From NCBI RefSeq assembly GCF_010183535.1, contig NC_071331.1, positions 10,354,001-10,418,000 on the forward strand: 64,000 nt of DNA. Reading direction: 5' to 3'. Positions 23,984-36,105 of this stretch are shown in pieces. Both the position numbers and the translations under genes were made by a program. Numbering within the stretch: position 1 is the first letter of the stretch; the number at the start of each line of letters is the position of its first letter. Source of the stretch: Caenorhabditis remanei. Its lineage: Eukaryota; Nematoda; Chromadorea; Rhabditida; Rhabditidae. The notes under the pieces were generated by a model, which was not told the origin of the DNA, ran no database searches, and was given only the letters and a program-made list of their open reading frames with translations.

Positions 23984-24285
23984 TCAGGGTTGGGAAATTC
24001 CGGGCCGGGCCGACTGAAAAATTTTCCTCGGCCCGGCTCCTGTAGAAATTTGAAATTTTTTGAAAAAATATTGAATTTTTTTTTGATTTTTTTTGCAAAA
24101 AAGTGGATTTTTCGACTGTGTTTTTAAACAAACATCGGTAAAAGCCTTAGCGTACGAGAAAATTTGAGAACTTTGACTTTTTTTAAATGAAAAATTTTGT
24201 AGAAATTTGTGAAAAAATGGTGCGCTTTTTGAATCCGGGCCGGAAGAATTTTTTGTCAGCCCGGCCCGGAATTTACCAACCCTGA
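23984..24285. mobile_element. Palindromic MITE with CCGGGCCGGGC arms
   Basis: Ends TCAGGGTTGG / CCAACCCTGA, followed inward by AATTCCGGGCCGGGC and its complement. The flanks are CTCGAA at 23978-23983 and again at 24286-24291, a good 6-bp target-site duplication. No ORF needed for function. A fragment with related GC-rich words lies near 8440-8480. Confidence 0.8.
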
Positions 24286-24947
24286 CTCGAATCCAAGAAA
24301 GTCTCATTATTTGTTTTTTGAATATAGCGACCAAAATACAATTCCTCCGTGATGAAAAACATCGAAAAAAGCATGAACATGCAGAGAATTTCCGTTTCAA
24401 ACTAGATAAAGATCAATCTAGAAATCAGATTACCCAACACCAACCGACGGTGAACTTCAAAAATCGACTGTTTCGAAATGTATGGGAATGTAACATGGTA
24501 GACCGGAAAGCAGTTACTGGAATTTCATATCACCATCTCATTTTTTTTCTCTGAAAGTATGTAAAATCCGTTTCAGAAAGTTCATTTTCCCATCTTTTGA
24601 ACATCACCATCGTTCTTCTTCCAATGATATTCATAACATAACTTCCCAAGTGTAACTTTAAAATTCTTCCCCTTTTCATTCTTGAACACTTCCCCTCCTC
24701 CCTCCAATCATTTTTTCCATAACTGTCCCGTATTTTTTTCTTTCTTGCATACATAATCGTCTAGCCTCCAACTGTAATACAAGAACTTCTTCTTTTTCTT
24801 CTTATTCTTATTCTTTCCTTTTTTCAAACACGACCGTCTGTTTGAGATTAAGATCTGACAAAACGATGCTTCATCGCCTTCCCAACTTCATTCAAACTGA
24901 TTGAGACGTGTCACCTTCACTTGTTCGTGTCTGACTTGTTAGGAACT

Positions 24948-27900
24948 ATGAGAAGTATTTTATGGATTTGGTGGCTTTTGGTTGGAAATTGGATTGAGAG
25001 AAGTGATGGATTCCTGTGGACACTGTTTGGAGGTGAGTTGTTTTGTGGATCACCGTTTCAAACTGTTTATTTCTTTCCAAAGTGAAATTTAAAACGATTT
25101 TTGTGACTTCCTATCCCTCCATAGAAAATTATTTGAACACTCTGACTACGAAAATTTTTGAATCGCTTCTGCAATGTTTTCTCGAAGATTCACTGTTTCC
25201 TATACTCCATAATTAGCATTTGTTTTTGAGTGACCGTTGACCAAGTGAAAATAAAATTACTTTCCCAATTCCAGGCAACAACTGTAACTGCTGTCGATGC
25301 CCATCTCCACCTCGATTCCAACCGCAACCCAATTTCCCTACCCTCATCCCTCAGTATCAAAGTTCATATGCCTACTCCTACTCACCTCATCCTATTGCTC
25401 CAATCGTCTATGCTCAAAGTCCAACTCCCATGTACTCTGCTCCTCTATTCACGACTACTGCTAGCTATCGGGGACCACCAGCGGCTGCTCCGACAAGTCA
25501 AGAGCAACTTTATCAGGAGAGGAAATACTCGACGAATCAAGTGGCTTATCATTCAGGTTAGAATAACATAGAAGCAGTACTGGAGAAAATTTGAGAATGG
25601 TTTTTGATAAGAACACTTTGAAACTGACAAATAAAATTTTTCAGTTTCAAAATTTTGTTGCCATTTGTTAGTACTCAACAGATCAATGTTCCTAGTTTCT
25701 CATTTATTTTCCATAATCATAAAAAGGGAAAAACGCGTAAATCGTTTAGAAATAAGTTAACTCCTGAAAACCTTCCTTTTTAATTTTGATTTCTGTTCCG
25801 TCCATTTTATATAATTGAACATTACACACCTACTATACTCAATTGTTTGGAAATTATCAAATTTTATATCTCAAACTGTTTGTTTTGAAAAGTGGGGCAC
25901 AAATATCAATGGTGTTCAAAGAAATTTTCTCATTTTTTTCGGAAAATAGTTTTTCGCAGTTTAGCATGTTGCTGATTACCGATTTTGTTAAATTCCCTTG
26001 ATTTGTGGATATAGAAAGAATTCCTATAATTCGTTCTTGATTGAAAAATAGATTCATCAAATTCATACTTGTCGAGGCATGGCTACAAAAACAATAACCA
26101 ATTAAAAACACTTGTCGACTTTTTTTTTCAATTTTTCTTGATGATTTTGCAAAATGTTTTGAATGTCTGAGTCATGGTCGAAAATCTGACTTTTTGGTGA
26201 CAAAAATTCAAAAAAATTGAAATTTGGCGCATGATCGATTGAAGCATGATTGATTTTATATTTCCGTTTCTCTGATGCAATGAATTCAAAACAGTGAAAT
26301 GTCAGTTTGATATTTTGAACAAACTATTGAAGAGACGATGTCAGTAATTCTCGAACTGCCCATGGAACACATCGGCCAAACGCAATTAGCCCATTTGGTT
26401 TTTTGATATTATGGGTCCCTATGATGAACTTATAAAAAAACCGTACAGCTTTTTAGGCTCCGCCCCCTTTCACATATAGAAAAAAATCGTGGGAGTGAAA
26501 AAATTAATTTTTTCCCTTCAACTGATAACTGAAAAAAAAGTTCAGAAATGAGTTTTATGCATGTTTTTGAACATTTTTTGTGTTGAAAACTTTTGAAAGA
26601 TCTTTTGGCATCAGTCAGAAAAAAATTTGTTTGAAAAAAATTTCAGTTTTTTGCCTACCCCCAACAATTTTATCATTAGTTCCAAAAAGTTTTTTATAGC
26701 AGTTTGATCGTCTTTAGGCCGTCCAAGTATGTGCCAATTTTCATCCCGAAATTTTGACACCTTTTTTTTCTATAAGCAAAAATGTGTGTTTTTTCCATGG
26801 TGAAAAAAGTGAAAGTCTCAAAATTTCATGAAACTTTGTATTTGAGTTCATCTAACAGTAACTGAAATGTTCACAAAGTATGAAAACCTATAATGCATTT
26901 CTTCGGAAGTTATTATACCTCAAAACTCGATTTCACTATTTTTAGATGCTTTCTTTGAAAATCAAATTTTTTCAAACTTTCATCAGTTTATTCTCTAATT
27001 TTTTTACTGAAAACGTTTTTTATTTTCAAGTACCTTTTTTCCGTTATTTTCCTCTTCTCCAAACTCTTGTTTTTCTAAAATAAAAAAAATTCCTTTTTTT
27101 CAATTTCACGGAAAATTTGACCAACTTTGAAACTTTGTCACGAGGTTCCCTGTTATCTAATTGAAAACAATTTTACTGGTCATATAGATCAAATCTAGTT
27201 CTACATTTTTACAGTTGACTACTTTTTTGTACGGTCCTACCGTAGAGAACTATAGCCATCTGAAGCAAAGTAGGTGTTCATCCCGTTTATCTGAAGACAT
27301 GATGGTATACCTACTCCGCCATACCATATCTCGCTAGGGACTGCCCGTACAAAAAAGTAGTCAACTGTAAAAATGTAGAACTAGATTTGATCTATATGAC
27401 CAGTAAAATTGTTTTCAATTAGATAACAGGGAACCTCGTGACAAAGTTTCAAAGTTGGTCAAATTTTCCGTGAAATTGAAAAAAAGGAAATTTTTTTATT
27501 TTAGAAAAACAAGAGTTTGGAGAAGAGGAAAATAACGGAAAAAAGGTACTTGAAAATAAAAAACGTTTTCAGTAAAAAAATTAGAGAATAAACTGATGAA
27601 AGTTTGAAAAAAATTGATTTTCAAAGAAAGCATCTAAAAATAGTGAAATCGAGTTTTGAGGTATAATAACTTCCGAAGAAATGCATTATAGGTTTTCATA
27701 CTTTGTGAACATTTCAGTTACTGTTAGATGAACTCAAATACAAAGTTTCATGAAATTTTGAGACTTTCACTTTTTTCACCATGGAGGGGGGTACGTGAAA
27801 ATTTCGTGAAAAAACACACATTTTTGCTTATAGAAAAAAAAGGTGTCAAAATTTCGGGATGAAAATTGGCACATACTTGGACGGCCTAAAGACGATCAAA

Positions 27901-30565
27901 CTGCAATAAAAAACTTTTTGGAACTAATGATAAAATTGTTGGGGGTAGGCAAAAAACTGAAATTTTTTTCAAAAAATTTTTTTTCTGACTGATACCAAAA
28001 GATCTTTCAAAAGTTTTCAACACAAAAAATGTTCAAAAACATGCATAAAACTCATTACTGAACTTTTTTTTCAGATATCAGTTGAAGGGAAAAAATTAAT
28101 TTTTTCACTCCCACGATTTTTTTCTATATGTGAAAGGGGGCGGAGCCTAAAAAGCTGTACGGTTTTTTTATAAGTTCATCATAGGGACCCATAATATCAA
28201 AAAACCAAATGGGCTAATTGCGTTTGGCCGATGTGTTCCATGGGCTATTGGCCTTAGGTCGATCACTAGAGAAAGTGTCTCTGAAATGCTTAAAATTATT
28301 TTCTTGTTTCAAATCATATTTATCTAAAAACGAACCTTAATCTCATGTTTCGTTTTGATCTTTTAGAATCCCGCCCCGTCAGTGTCTCCCAATCAGACTA
28401 CGGAAATCAAGCGATGAGTCAGTTGGAAGATGAATTGGCAGCCGAAAAATACAAGTACAATTTACAAAAAGCTGCTGAAAAGGAGAGAGAAGAGAAGAAA
28501 CAGCAACAGAAGATTCGAGTTTTCAAGATGAAACCACATAAATCATCGAGAGTCAACATGGGAATGGTCGAGTGGCAAGCATCGCAGGTCGCCAAGTGTG
28601 AGTTTTTTTCTCTAGAAGTCAACGATTAATGGATCTCAGGGAATGTGTGAAGAGCTTCTGGTTGAAAATTTGTCAAAAGTCTGAAACAGAGTCTGATATT
28701 TTTGGTTTCTCATGTAACAATGTCGCAAAATTGAAGCCAATTATACATTGAACTCATCTTGAATTTGAGAGACAGTATAGTTTATTACGAGTTACGATAG
28801 TTTTAAGACTTTCGAAAACTATATCAGCTAAATATTTCACCCTCCAAAACTATTTTCACGATCATATTATCAGTTTAGCCTGTTTCAACTTTTCCTTAAA
28901 TTTTGAAACTCCATAAAAATGAATTCATGTTCCCCTTTTGGATTCCATTCACCACTCCATAGTTTCCAGTAATTCCAGACACAAACGAGAAAGCAATCGA
29001 CAAGTTTATCGAAGCGACATCTGATACAAATGGATTGAATGAAAATGAGAGTTTGGAAGAATTCATTCCGATTGAAATTGGATCTGAGCCTGAGTTTGCA
29101 GATGAAGAACCTGCAGGACCACCTCCAAATGTTCGGAACCGGGTGAGTCGGGGGTTATCTAGAAGAACTAGAAGGTGAGCATTGAAATATAGAATAGGTC
29201 AAAAAAATTCCCAGTTTGAAACAGTAAGTCGAAGATCGGACTGAGAAGAACATTTAAATGATTTGTACAACTACAAATATAGCTTACCTGTTTCCAATTC
29301 CAGAAAGATTAAGAACTTGTTAGGTTTCTATGCTATTACAAACAGACCTAGTGCGGTAATAGTTTGAACAGATGAAAATATGTACGATGTTAGTAACTTG
29401 GAGAGCCTTTCATAATCACTTAACTCGTTTTAAACCTTGTCGTTTTATTTAACTAGCCAACATCAAAAACTGTGACCAAGAGTTACTCCCTATGTTTATG
29501 GAAATCGGAATACGATTAACTAATCAGAATCGACTTCACAATAAGTGCTCATCGGCAGTTCTTGAAATAGTAGTTTTTCTAACGAGCAAAACAGCATATA
29601 ACCAAGTAGGAGCAAACAGCATATAACCAAGTAAAACACGTTTTTTAGAACATTCGGAAACAGTACACCTTTGAATAGATTATAAGACTTCATTTTTGTC
29701 TACAGTTTCATGACTGAGTGGCTGATAAAACCCTATTTTTTCGTGGACTTCATAACCATTGACTTGCTATTAGCTAAATCATTAATGGTACAAACTTTAT
29801 TTCTATAATCGAATGCTTTTTGACTATAGTTTTTCTCACCAGAGGGTCTATTCAATCGATTCCAGTGATCAAATGGTTTAAACATTTTTTACAGCAGAAC
29901 ATATCCTTCAAAATAAATAATAATTACGCAAAAAAATATTGATAGAGACTTTCAATTTTCAATGTTTCATGATATTTTATTGGCCGAAATGATTCAGCAT
30001 ATGTCGATAAATAGGAGTTGTTCTAATTCGAAGTCAATTATGTATCTCATTACAAAAACGCGCGGAAGTCACTGGAAGTTTTTAGGAAATACGCCTAACC
30101 TAGCATATCGAAGTATGGTGATTATGACAAAAAGAAAAAATGAAACAGAAATATTATATTGAGGGAATATTGTTTATTTCTGTTTGTGATTGTTATCCAC
30201 CTTCCTGTAGTATATCTGCATCCAAGCTTATAATTGATTCTTATAATTTTCTTGGAAATTTCCAACAACGCAAAGAGTATGATTTTTTCCACCTTATTGT
30301 TAGAAACGGGCCAGCAACAACGCTTAAAATTTTGCGTTATTTAAATCTTACTGTAAACTAAATGTTTTATTAGATTGTGTTTTTCACTTATCATCTGATT
30401 GCAATCAAAAATAACGATACCCTACTCAAGTACAATCTGATTCTCTCCACGTCTCCCGATTCTCCATTTCTCATCCCGTCATGATAAACAATTTGATCTT
30501 TTTTTCAGATTTCTCACGACCCGGTTCTCGTCAACAGTGTCAATAGAAGGCGGTTCATTTTATGA
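24948..30565 (+). CDS. Secreted Pro/Tyr/Gln-rich protein with a charged helical middle (5 exons, 275 aa)
   Basis: Exons 24948-25032, 25275-25556, 28367-28597, 28970-29142, 30509-30565; 828 nt, all phases join. Residues 1-21 are a signal peptide (MRSILWIWWLLVGNW...). A cysteine knot-like cluster CNCCRC follows at 32-37. Residues 38-122 are low-complexity rich in Pro, Tyr, Ser and Gln (QYQSSYAYSYSPHPIAPIVY). Residues about 142-175 form a strongly charged coiled coil (LEDELAAEKYKYNLQKAAEK). The tail is acidic and ends NRRRFIL. I recognise no named family; a secreted or extracellular role is inferred only from the signal peptide. The exon 2 donor is GTTAGA, a weak one. Intron 2 (2.8 kb) holds a 1.9-kb foldback, and introns 3 and 4 hold Ruby promoters. 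An AATAAA lies at 30739. The next gene, on the same strand, starts 541 nt downstream. Confidence 0.8.
26358..28245. mobile_element. 1.9-kb near-perfect foldback element in intron 2
   Basis: Arms 26358-27234 and 27345-28245 are almost exact inverted copies, starting GCCCATGGAACACATCGGCC and ending in its complement, around a 110-bp loop. The right arm has one extra segment of about 25 bp after CCATGG. No ORF. Such symmetry implies either a young insertion or arm-to-arm conversion. Confidence 0.9.
28682..28689 (-). promoter_or_regulatory. Ruby motif, 21U-RNA promoter 23
   Basis: Exact core on the minus strand in intron 3 of the Pro/Tyr-rich gene. CATT puts the U at 28642 (40 nt). Confidence 0.65.
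28880..28887 (+). promoter_or_regulatory. Ruby motif, 21U-RNA promoter 24
   Basis: Exact CTGTTTCA in the same intron as promoter 23, opposite strand. TGTT puts a U at 28931 (44 nt), longer than usual. Confidence 0.45.
29217..29224 (-). promoter_or_regulatory. Ruby motif, 21U-RNA promoter 25
   Basis: Exact core on the minus strand in intron 4. TGCT puts the U at 29178 (39 nt). Confidence 0.6.
30141..30148 (-). promoter_or_regulatory. Ruby motif, 21U-RNA promoter 26
   Basis: Exact core on the minus strand in intron 4. TGCT puts the U at 30102 (39 nt). Confidence 0.6.
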
Positions 30566-31106
30566 TTCTTCAACAATTAATGACCTTGTTTTTTTCTGTT
30601 TCTTTTTTCAATTCTTCTTCTTCTTCTTTTTTCATTTCATCGTGATGATTACGGTTCAAACTAACACACTTCAACAATGATTCCATTTTACGTGTATATT
30701 CTTTGGTTTTTATTTTAATTAAATTTTTTCGAATTTTAAATAAATTGTAAATGAGTTTTTTGAATTGAGTGATTAAATAAATTGATACCATTCTCATCAA
30801 AACCACTGTTTAAAACGGAAAAATATAGAAAACAGGTTTAGTTTTTTGTGTTTTTCACATCAAGATCTCAAATCACAGTACATAAAATATCTCAGCAAAC
30901 ACGCTCTACTGAAACATAGCATTTTTCACACTACATTTCTCCTCAAGTAGCACATTTACTGGAATCTCGCCAACCCAATACATGTAACTAGACGGACTGA
31001 GTTCTGTTTCCTCTGGCTCTTTCTTACAGTTTCCAGTTTCACTAACTTTATTCTTTCTATTTCCGTTTAACAATTAGAAGTATTAAGTCCGTTTTTTTCA
31101 GCCACC

Positions 31107-34100
31107 ATGATACTAATCCTGCTTCTCCTCACTATCTTTTTCTCCCTGTCATCTTCTACTCCAACCAACACAACCCACAAACCACCATCCCAACTTCACC
31201 ATTTCGAAATCAACCATCCCGATGGAATCAATGCGATTTTTGACCTTTTGCCAAAGGTAGGTTCTTTTTCGAACGCAATTCTACTCATATAAGACTAATG
31301 TGGGTGCTTTACATAAAAAAATTTGACAGATTTGAAAAACAGTGAGAAAAAGATATTACGCTTATAAATCTTTACCCTTTTTCCAGGATTTGTTGAATTT
31401 CGGCTGTGCCTAAATGACATCAAAGGTGGACTAAACTCAACTCTGATATTTCCATAGAATAATGTATGTGTACATGTGAGTTCATTTTCATATCGAAAGA
31501 ATTTTTAAATTCGGTCTGAAACCCGCTGAGAGCGATCGCCGGTGAGTTTGGACATTTCGGTGGCCTAGAAATTCGACGTCGGCCATGTTTTTTCAAACTT
31601 TGTCGGTATTTGCGCTTATTTTTGTTGTGTTCTTTCAATAATTTTGAAAGTAAACGGCAAAAATTGATAGAATTATTACAAAAATGTTAGAAAAAAACCG
31701 AAAAAACCAATATGTTCGAAAAAAGTTCTAAAATGTTCCACGGCTACTGAAATGCCCAAACTGTTTTGCCGCTTGTTCTCAGCGGGGGTTGGACTAAATT
31801 GAAAAGGTCTTTCGATATGATAATGAACTCACGGAAATGAACAAATGAACATACGTCCGAAGTCAAATTTCTGGGGCTCAACGCCAATTTTCACCGGCCA
31901 GCGAAGTGCCCAAACTCACCGGCGATCGCTCTCAGCGGGTTCCAGACCGAATTTAAAAATTCTTTTGATATGAAAATGAACTCACATGTACTCATACATT
32001 ATTCTATGAAAATATCAGAGTTGACTTTAGTCCACCTTTCATTCTTGCTGTATGAAAAAATACGAATAAAAAATCTACTGAGGCTTGTGAGATCGAAAAT
32101 TGTTGAAAGTTTTGAGAATTTTTTTAAATAGAAATCGCCATACATCACGATGTTATCAACGGATGGAAATCGTTGTTCTCTAAAATTGCTGATTGAAACG
32201 TTATAACTTTCCTTCTAAAAAAACAAAACTAACTTTTCGAATAAAGATTTTCCCTCGCTTCCATTCTCAACCGCATCCAACGTTTCCCTTTTCCAGGTGT
32301 GCAAGAAAAACGGGAAATCCTACAAAGTTGGCGAAGAGTTCGACGTGGGAAACCTCCGTTACACTTGTCAGGAATTCGGTGTCTACGTGATTGCCGGATG
32401 TCGGACACACACTGGAAAACCACTGAAACTCGGAGATATCGAAGTGATTGATCACGTGAAATTCCATTGTTTGGCTCATGGAACATCTGTTTATTATCGA
32501 GAGACTGCGTGTGGACAGAAGGGAGAAGTCGATTGTGATAAGGTTCCGTTGCCACGTGGGTATGAGCAGGCTGTGCAGAATGAGGTATGAATGAAAGAAT
32601 GTAAACAATTTAAAACATTTCAATTGAGCAAGTACTGCTTATGAAACAGATGTTTCTAGAAAATAGACTGTTTGGCATAAATTTAAAATATGTAGTATGT
32701 GGAGTTGGACGCAGCGAACATGTTTGGGATTTAAAATTTGTTTTTTTTACTGTTTCATATAGCGCGTATTTAGAACCATTGAGTTGAAACAATGTTCCAG
32801 AGGATTCAGTTAGTGCACAGTCTCCCAGTCTCCCAAAAACAACTGCAAGGAAATTTTTGATCTACTCACACAAAACGAAAATTTTGAGAAATTTGCAGGT
32901 CTAAAACTGTATTACTTTAATTTTTAGCGTAAAGCTCAAGGTCGGAAGTAAGAAAATTTCAGTTTTAGAATTATTCTGACTGCATTATCTACCTATTCAA
33001 TGCAAAAAATCCTGGTTTCAGATTTTATTTCAGGTCGAAATGGCAGTTTTTCATTTTCGATTTCATTAAAATCTATCAGCGTTTTCAATTCTCAATATTA
33101 TCAAACAAATGATAGCTTAAAACATGCGCCAGAAATTTTTAAACATTTTTGATGGATGGCACCAAATTTGGCTCAGTAGTTTTCGAGAAATCGATCAAAT
33201 TCCGAAAATTTTGTGGTTTTTTGTTATTTTCTCAAAAATTACTGAGCCAAATTTGGTGCCATCCATCAAAAATGTTTAAAAATTTCTGGCGCATGTTTTA
33301 AGCTATCATTTGTTTGATAATATTGAGAATTGAAAACGCTGATAGATTTTAATGAAATCGAAAATGAAAAACTGCCATTTCGACCTGAAATAAAATCTGA
33401 AACCAGGATTTTTTGCATTGAATAGGTAGATAATGCAGTCAGAATAATTCTAAAACTGAAATTTTCTTACTTCCGACCTTGAGCTTTACGCTAAAAATTA
33501 AAGTAATACAGTTTTAGACCTGCAAATTTCTCAAAATTTTCGTTTTGTGTGAGTAGATCAAAAATTTCCTTGCAGTTGTTTTTGGGAGACTGGGAGACTG
33601 TGTAGTGTGCAAAATAACTACAGCCAACAATTTTTTATTGGAATGTATGAACTAAATTAGTTAAAATCACCACTTATATAAAAGTACGATTAAAACATAC
33701 TTTCATAGCTAGAAAACTTAATGAAGTACAATAAAACCGCGGAAAAAAGGCACACGAACTGTTTAATTTTGGTGCGGAGTTTTATTATCCACTCGAAAAA
33801 CGGAAAAGTAGGTTTGGGTCGTTTTAATTTTTTGTAACACAAGCATAAGAAGAATAGGAGCATAATGAATATCTACTGATTTTAAATAATTGCTCTAAGC
33901 TTTGTCAAAAACCTGAAACATTAAAGTTTACCTTTTGAAATCCTCGATTTTGACTGAAAGTCTGCTAGTATACTATAAACGGTATTTCTTTGTTTTTTCA
34001 AAAGATCGTGACCGCGCCCCACCAAAAATCATATCTTAATAAATCCTAATTTTATCGTTGCTTCATATAACTGTTTCGAGACTGTTTTAACTGTTTCGAG

Positions 34101-36084
34101 ACTGTTTTAAACTTTACATGGAATGTATTTTGACTGCCCCCCCTAAAATACTGATTTTTTTTGCTCATTCGATGAGTTTTCCCAAGACAAAATAACCCGT
34201 AAAGGGTTTTCCTGTGACGTGACCTCGTTTTTGAAAAATTGAGATTTTTCGAAAATGCAATTTTTTCGAAAAATTTTTTTCATTAATTTTTTTCATTGTT
34301 TTACCGGATTGTTGAGAAAATGGGCTTTGCACATAGTTGTAGCAAATTTTATGTAGTTTTTGACAAAAATATGAAACATATGAAAAAACAATTTTTTGGT
34401 CCTGAATTAGGTGAAAATTTGACACCCTCCAAAAAAAAATTTTTTTTTTTGAGAATACCGGGGGTTTTGAATGTTTGGTGAAAAAGTACAACTTATCTGG
34501 ATTATTTTGGTATATAGCAGTTTAGCGACTCCCGATCGAAAATTAAGGAAAAAATTGCTCTGAAAATTTTCATTTTTCGAAAAAAGTGACATGTCGGAAA
34601 TGAGTTCAAATTTCTGACATTGACTAAGTTCTTAATAAAATTTGATAAGAACAATAATTTTCAGATTATTTTCCATCATTTTCGAAAAAAAAATGGACAT
34701 CCCTGTTAACTTCTCTTGTCATAACACTCGTTCAAATATTGCAAGTTTTCTCATGTGGAGAAACTTCGACTGCTCATAACTCCTCTGAAACTGAAGGAAA
34801 CAATTTCAAAAACACAGAGCAATTTAAAAATAATTATTGATTTTCAAAAATCATATTTGGAATGTTTTTAGAAAAAATAATTTTTTTCGATTTTTGATAA
34901 GGGGGGACCACATGAAATTTTTTTCAAAAACTTGAAAAAAATTTTTTTCGAAAACAACTCAAAACTAGTTATCCAGCTACAAAAAAAGCTAAAACTATCA
35001 ATTCTGTTTATTTTCGAAAAAATTTTTTTCAAGTTTTTGAAAAAAATTTCATGTGGTCCCCCCTTATCAAAAATCGAAAAAAATTATTTTTTCTAAAAAC
35101 ATTCCAAATATGATTTTTGAAAATCAATAATTATTTTTAAATTGCTCTGTGTTTTTGAAATTGTTTACTTCAGTTTCAGAGGAGTTATGAGCAGTCGAAG
35201 TTTCTCCACATGAGAAAACTTGCAATATTTGAACGAGTGTTATGACAAGAGAAGTTAACAGGGATGTCCATTTTTTCTCGAAAATGGTGGAAAATAATCT
35301 GAAAATTATTGTTCTTATCAAATTTTATTAAGAACTTAGTCAATGTCAGAAATTTGAACTCATTTCCGACATGTCACTTTTTTCGAAAAATGAAAATTTT
35401 CAGAGCAATTTTTTCCTTAATTTTCGATCGGGAGTCGCTAAACTGCTATATACCAAAATAATCCAGATAAGTTGTACTTTTTCACCAAACATTCAAAACA
35501 CCCGGTATTCTCAAAAAAAAAAATTTTTTTTTGGAGGGTGTCAAATTTTCACCTAATTCAGGACCAAAAAATTGTTTTTTCATATGTTTCATATTTTTGT
35601 CAAAAACTACATAAAATTTGCTACAACTATGTGCTAAGCCCGTTTTCTCAACAATCCGGTAAAACAATGAAAAAAATTAATGAAAAAAAATTTTCGAAAA
35701 AATTGCATTTTCGAAAAATCTCAATTTTTCAAAAACGAGGTCACGTCACAGGAAAACCCTTTACGGGTTATTTTGTCTTGGGAAAACTCATCGAATGAGC
35801 AAAAAAAATCAGTATTTTAGGGGGGGCAGTCAAAATACATTCCATGTTAGCTTCTTTTTTTTTCATTACTACGAGTTTTTAAATTCTTCGACTATTTCCA
35901 GCACATCGAAACAACTGAAAAACCACCAACCCATCTGACTCATGTGAATGGGAAAGAGCTACCAAAAGGATGGGTTCTCATTCACGGAGGAACAAAAGAA
36001 TCAGAGAATTCGAATGATACTCTGTCTACTCATATTCTTATGTATCATCCACAACTCCATCATTCTGCAAAACATGTTAATTGA
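31107..36084 (+). CDS. Secreted protein with MIG-18-like fibronectin type I-like modules (3 exons, 206 aa)
   Basis: Exons 31107-31256, 32297-32584, 35902-36084; 621 nt, all junctions phase 0. Start: GCCACCATG, 5 nt after a TTTTTCAG acceptor (likely SL trans-splice). Residues 1-17 are a signal peptide; a Thr/Asn-rich stretch follows. Residues 52-123 read as two similar modules: CKKNGKSYKVGEEF...LRYTCQEFGVYVIAGC and GKPLKLGD...KFHCLAHG...YYRETACG; cysteines at 52, 74, 85, 108, 122 and 130. This spacing resembles the fibronectin type I-like domain described for C. elegans MIG-18, a secreted protein of cell migration. The family call is from memory of the pattern and is moderate. The C-terminus is His-rich and ends at TGA 36082-36084. 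Introns of 1.0 and 3.3 kb are mostly foldback elements. Confidence 0.8.
31422..32039. mobile_element. Foldback element in intron 1 of the MIG-18-like gene
   Basis: Ends AAAGGTGGACTAAA / TTTAGTCCACCTTT. Further in, CGCTGAGAGCGATCGCCGG pairs with its complement. The arms are about 90% alike by eye. Without this 618-bp element the intron would be about 420 nt. Confidence 0.8.
32642..32649 (-). promoter_or_regulatory. Ruby motif, 21U-RNA promoter 27
   Basis: Exact core on the minus strand in intron 2 of the MIG-18-like gene. TGTT puts the U at 32604 (38 nt), so the product would reach the exon border at 32584. CATT at 32598 is an alternative. Confidence 0.5.
32750..32757 (+). promoter_or_regulatory. 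Ruby motif, 21U-RNA promoter 28
   Basis: Exact CTGTTTCA. TGTT puts the U at 32796 (39 nt). The 21-nt product would end at the first base of the adjacent foldback. Confidence 0.6.
32816..33602. mobile_element. 787-bp foldback element with TAGTG target duplication
   Basis: Ends CACAGTCTCCCAGTCTCCC and its exact complement; arms 32816-33195 and 33233-33602 are nearly perfect. TAGTG stands directly outside both ends (32811-32815 and 33603-33607), a 5-bp target-site duplication. It lies in intron 2 of the MIG-18-like gene. No ORF. Confidence 0.85.
34117..35846. mobile_element. 1.73-kb foldback element in intron 2 of the MIG-18-like gene
   Basis: Ends CATGGAATGTATTTTGACTG and complement; arms about 34117-34955 and 35010-35846 are nearly identical. 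Hence the same 108- and 61-residue ORFs appear on each arm in opposite orientation; these are by-products. TTA stands outside both ends, a possible 3-bp duplication of the PIF/Harbinger kind. Confidence 0.85.
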
Positions 36085-36099
36085 TTATTCTATGAGGAA

Positions 36100-36105
36100 A
36101 ATAAA
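36100..36105 (+). terminator. AATAAA polyadenylation signal of the MIG-18-like gene
   Basis: Exact AATAAA 16 nt after the stop codon, in GAAAATAAAGGG. Confidence 0.75.

Larger units (their letters stand above)
20541..24947. other. Gene-poor interval
   Basis: Apart from the LINE remnant and the palindromic element listed separately I see no supported gene. Short ORFs on both strands lack splice context and family resemblance. No Ruby core was seen here. Confidence 0.5.

Noticed and set aside
14710..34100. Near-matches to the Ruby core such as CTGTTTCG, CTGTTTCT and GTGTTTCA
   Set aside because: Some could be weak promoters, but one-base variants are common by chance in AT-rich DNA, so they were not counted.
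34165..35798. Matching 108- and 61-codon ORFs on opposite strands
   Set aside because: Mirror images produced by the 1.73-kb foldback; low-complexity Phe/Lys text with no coding signature.
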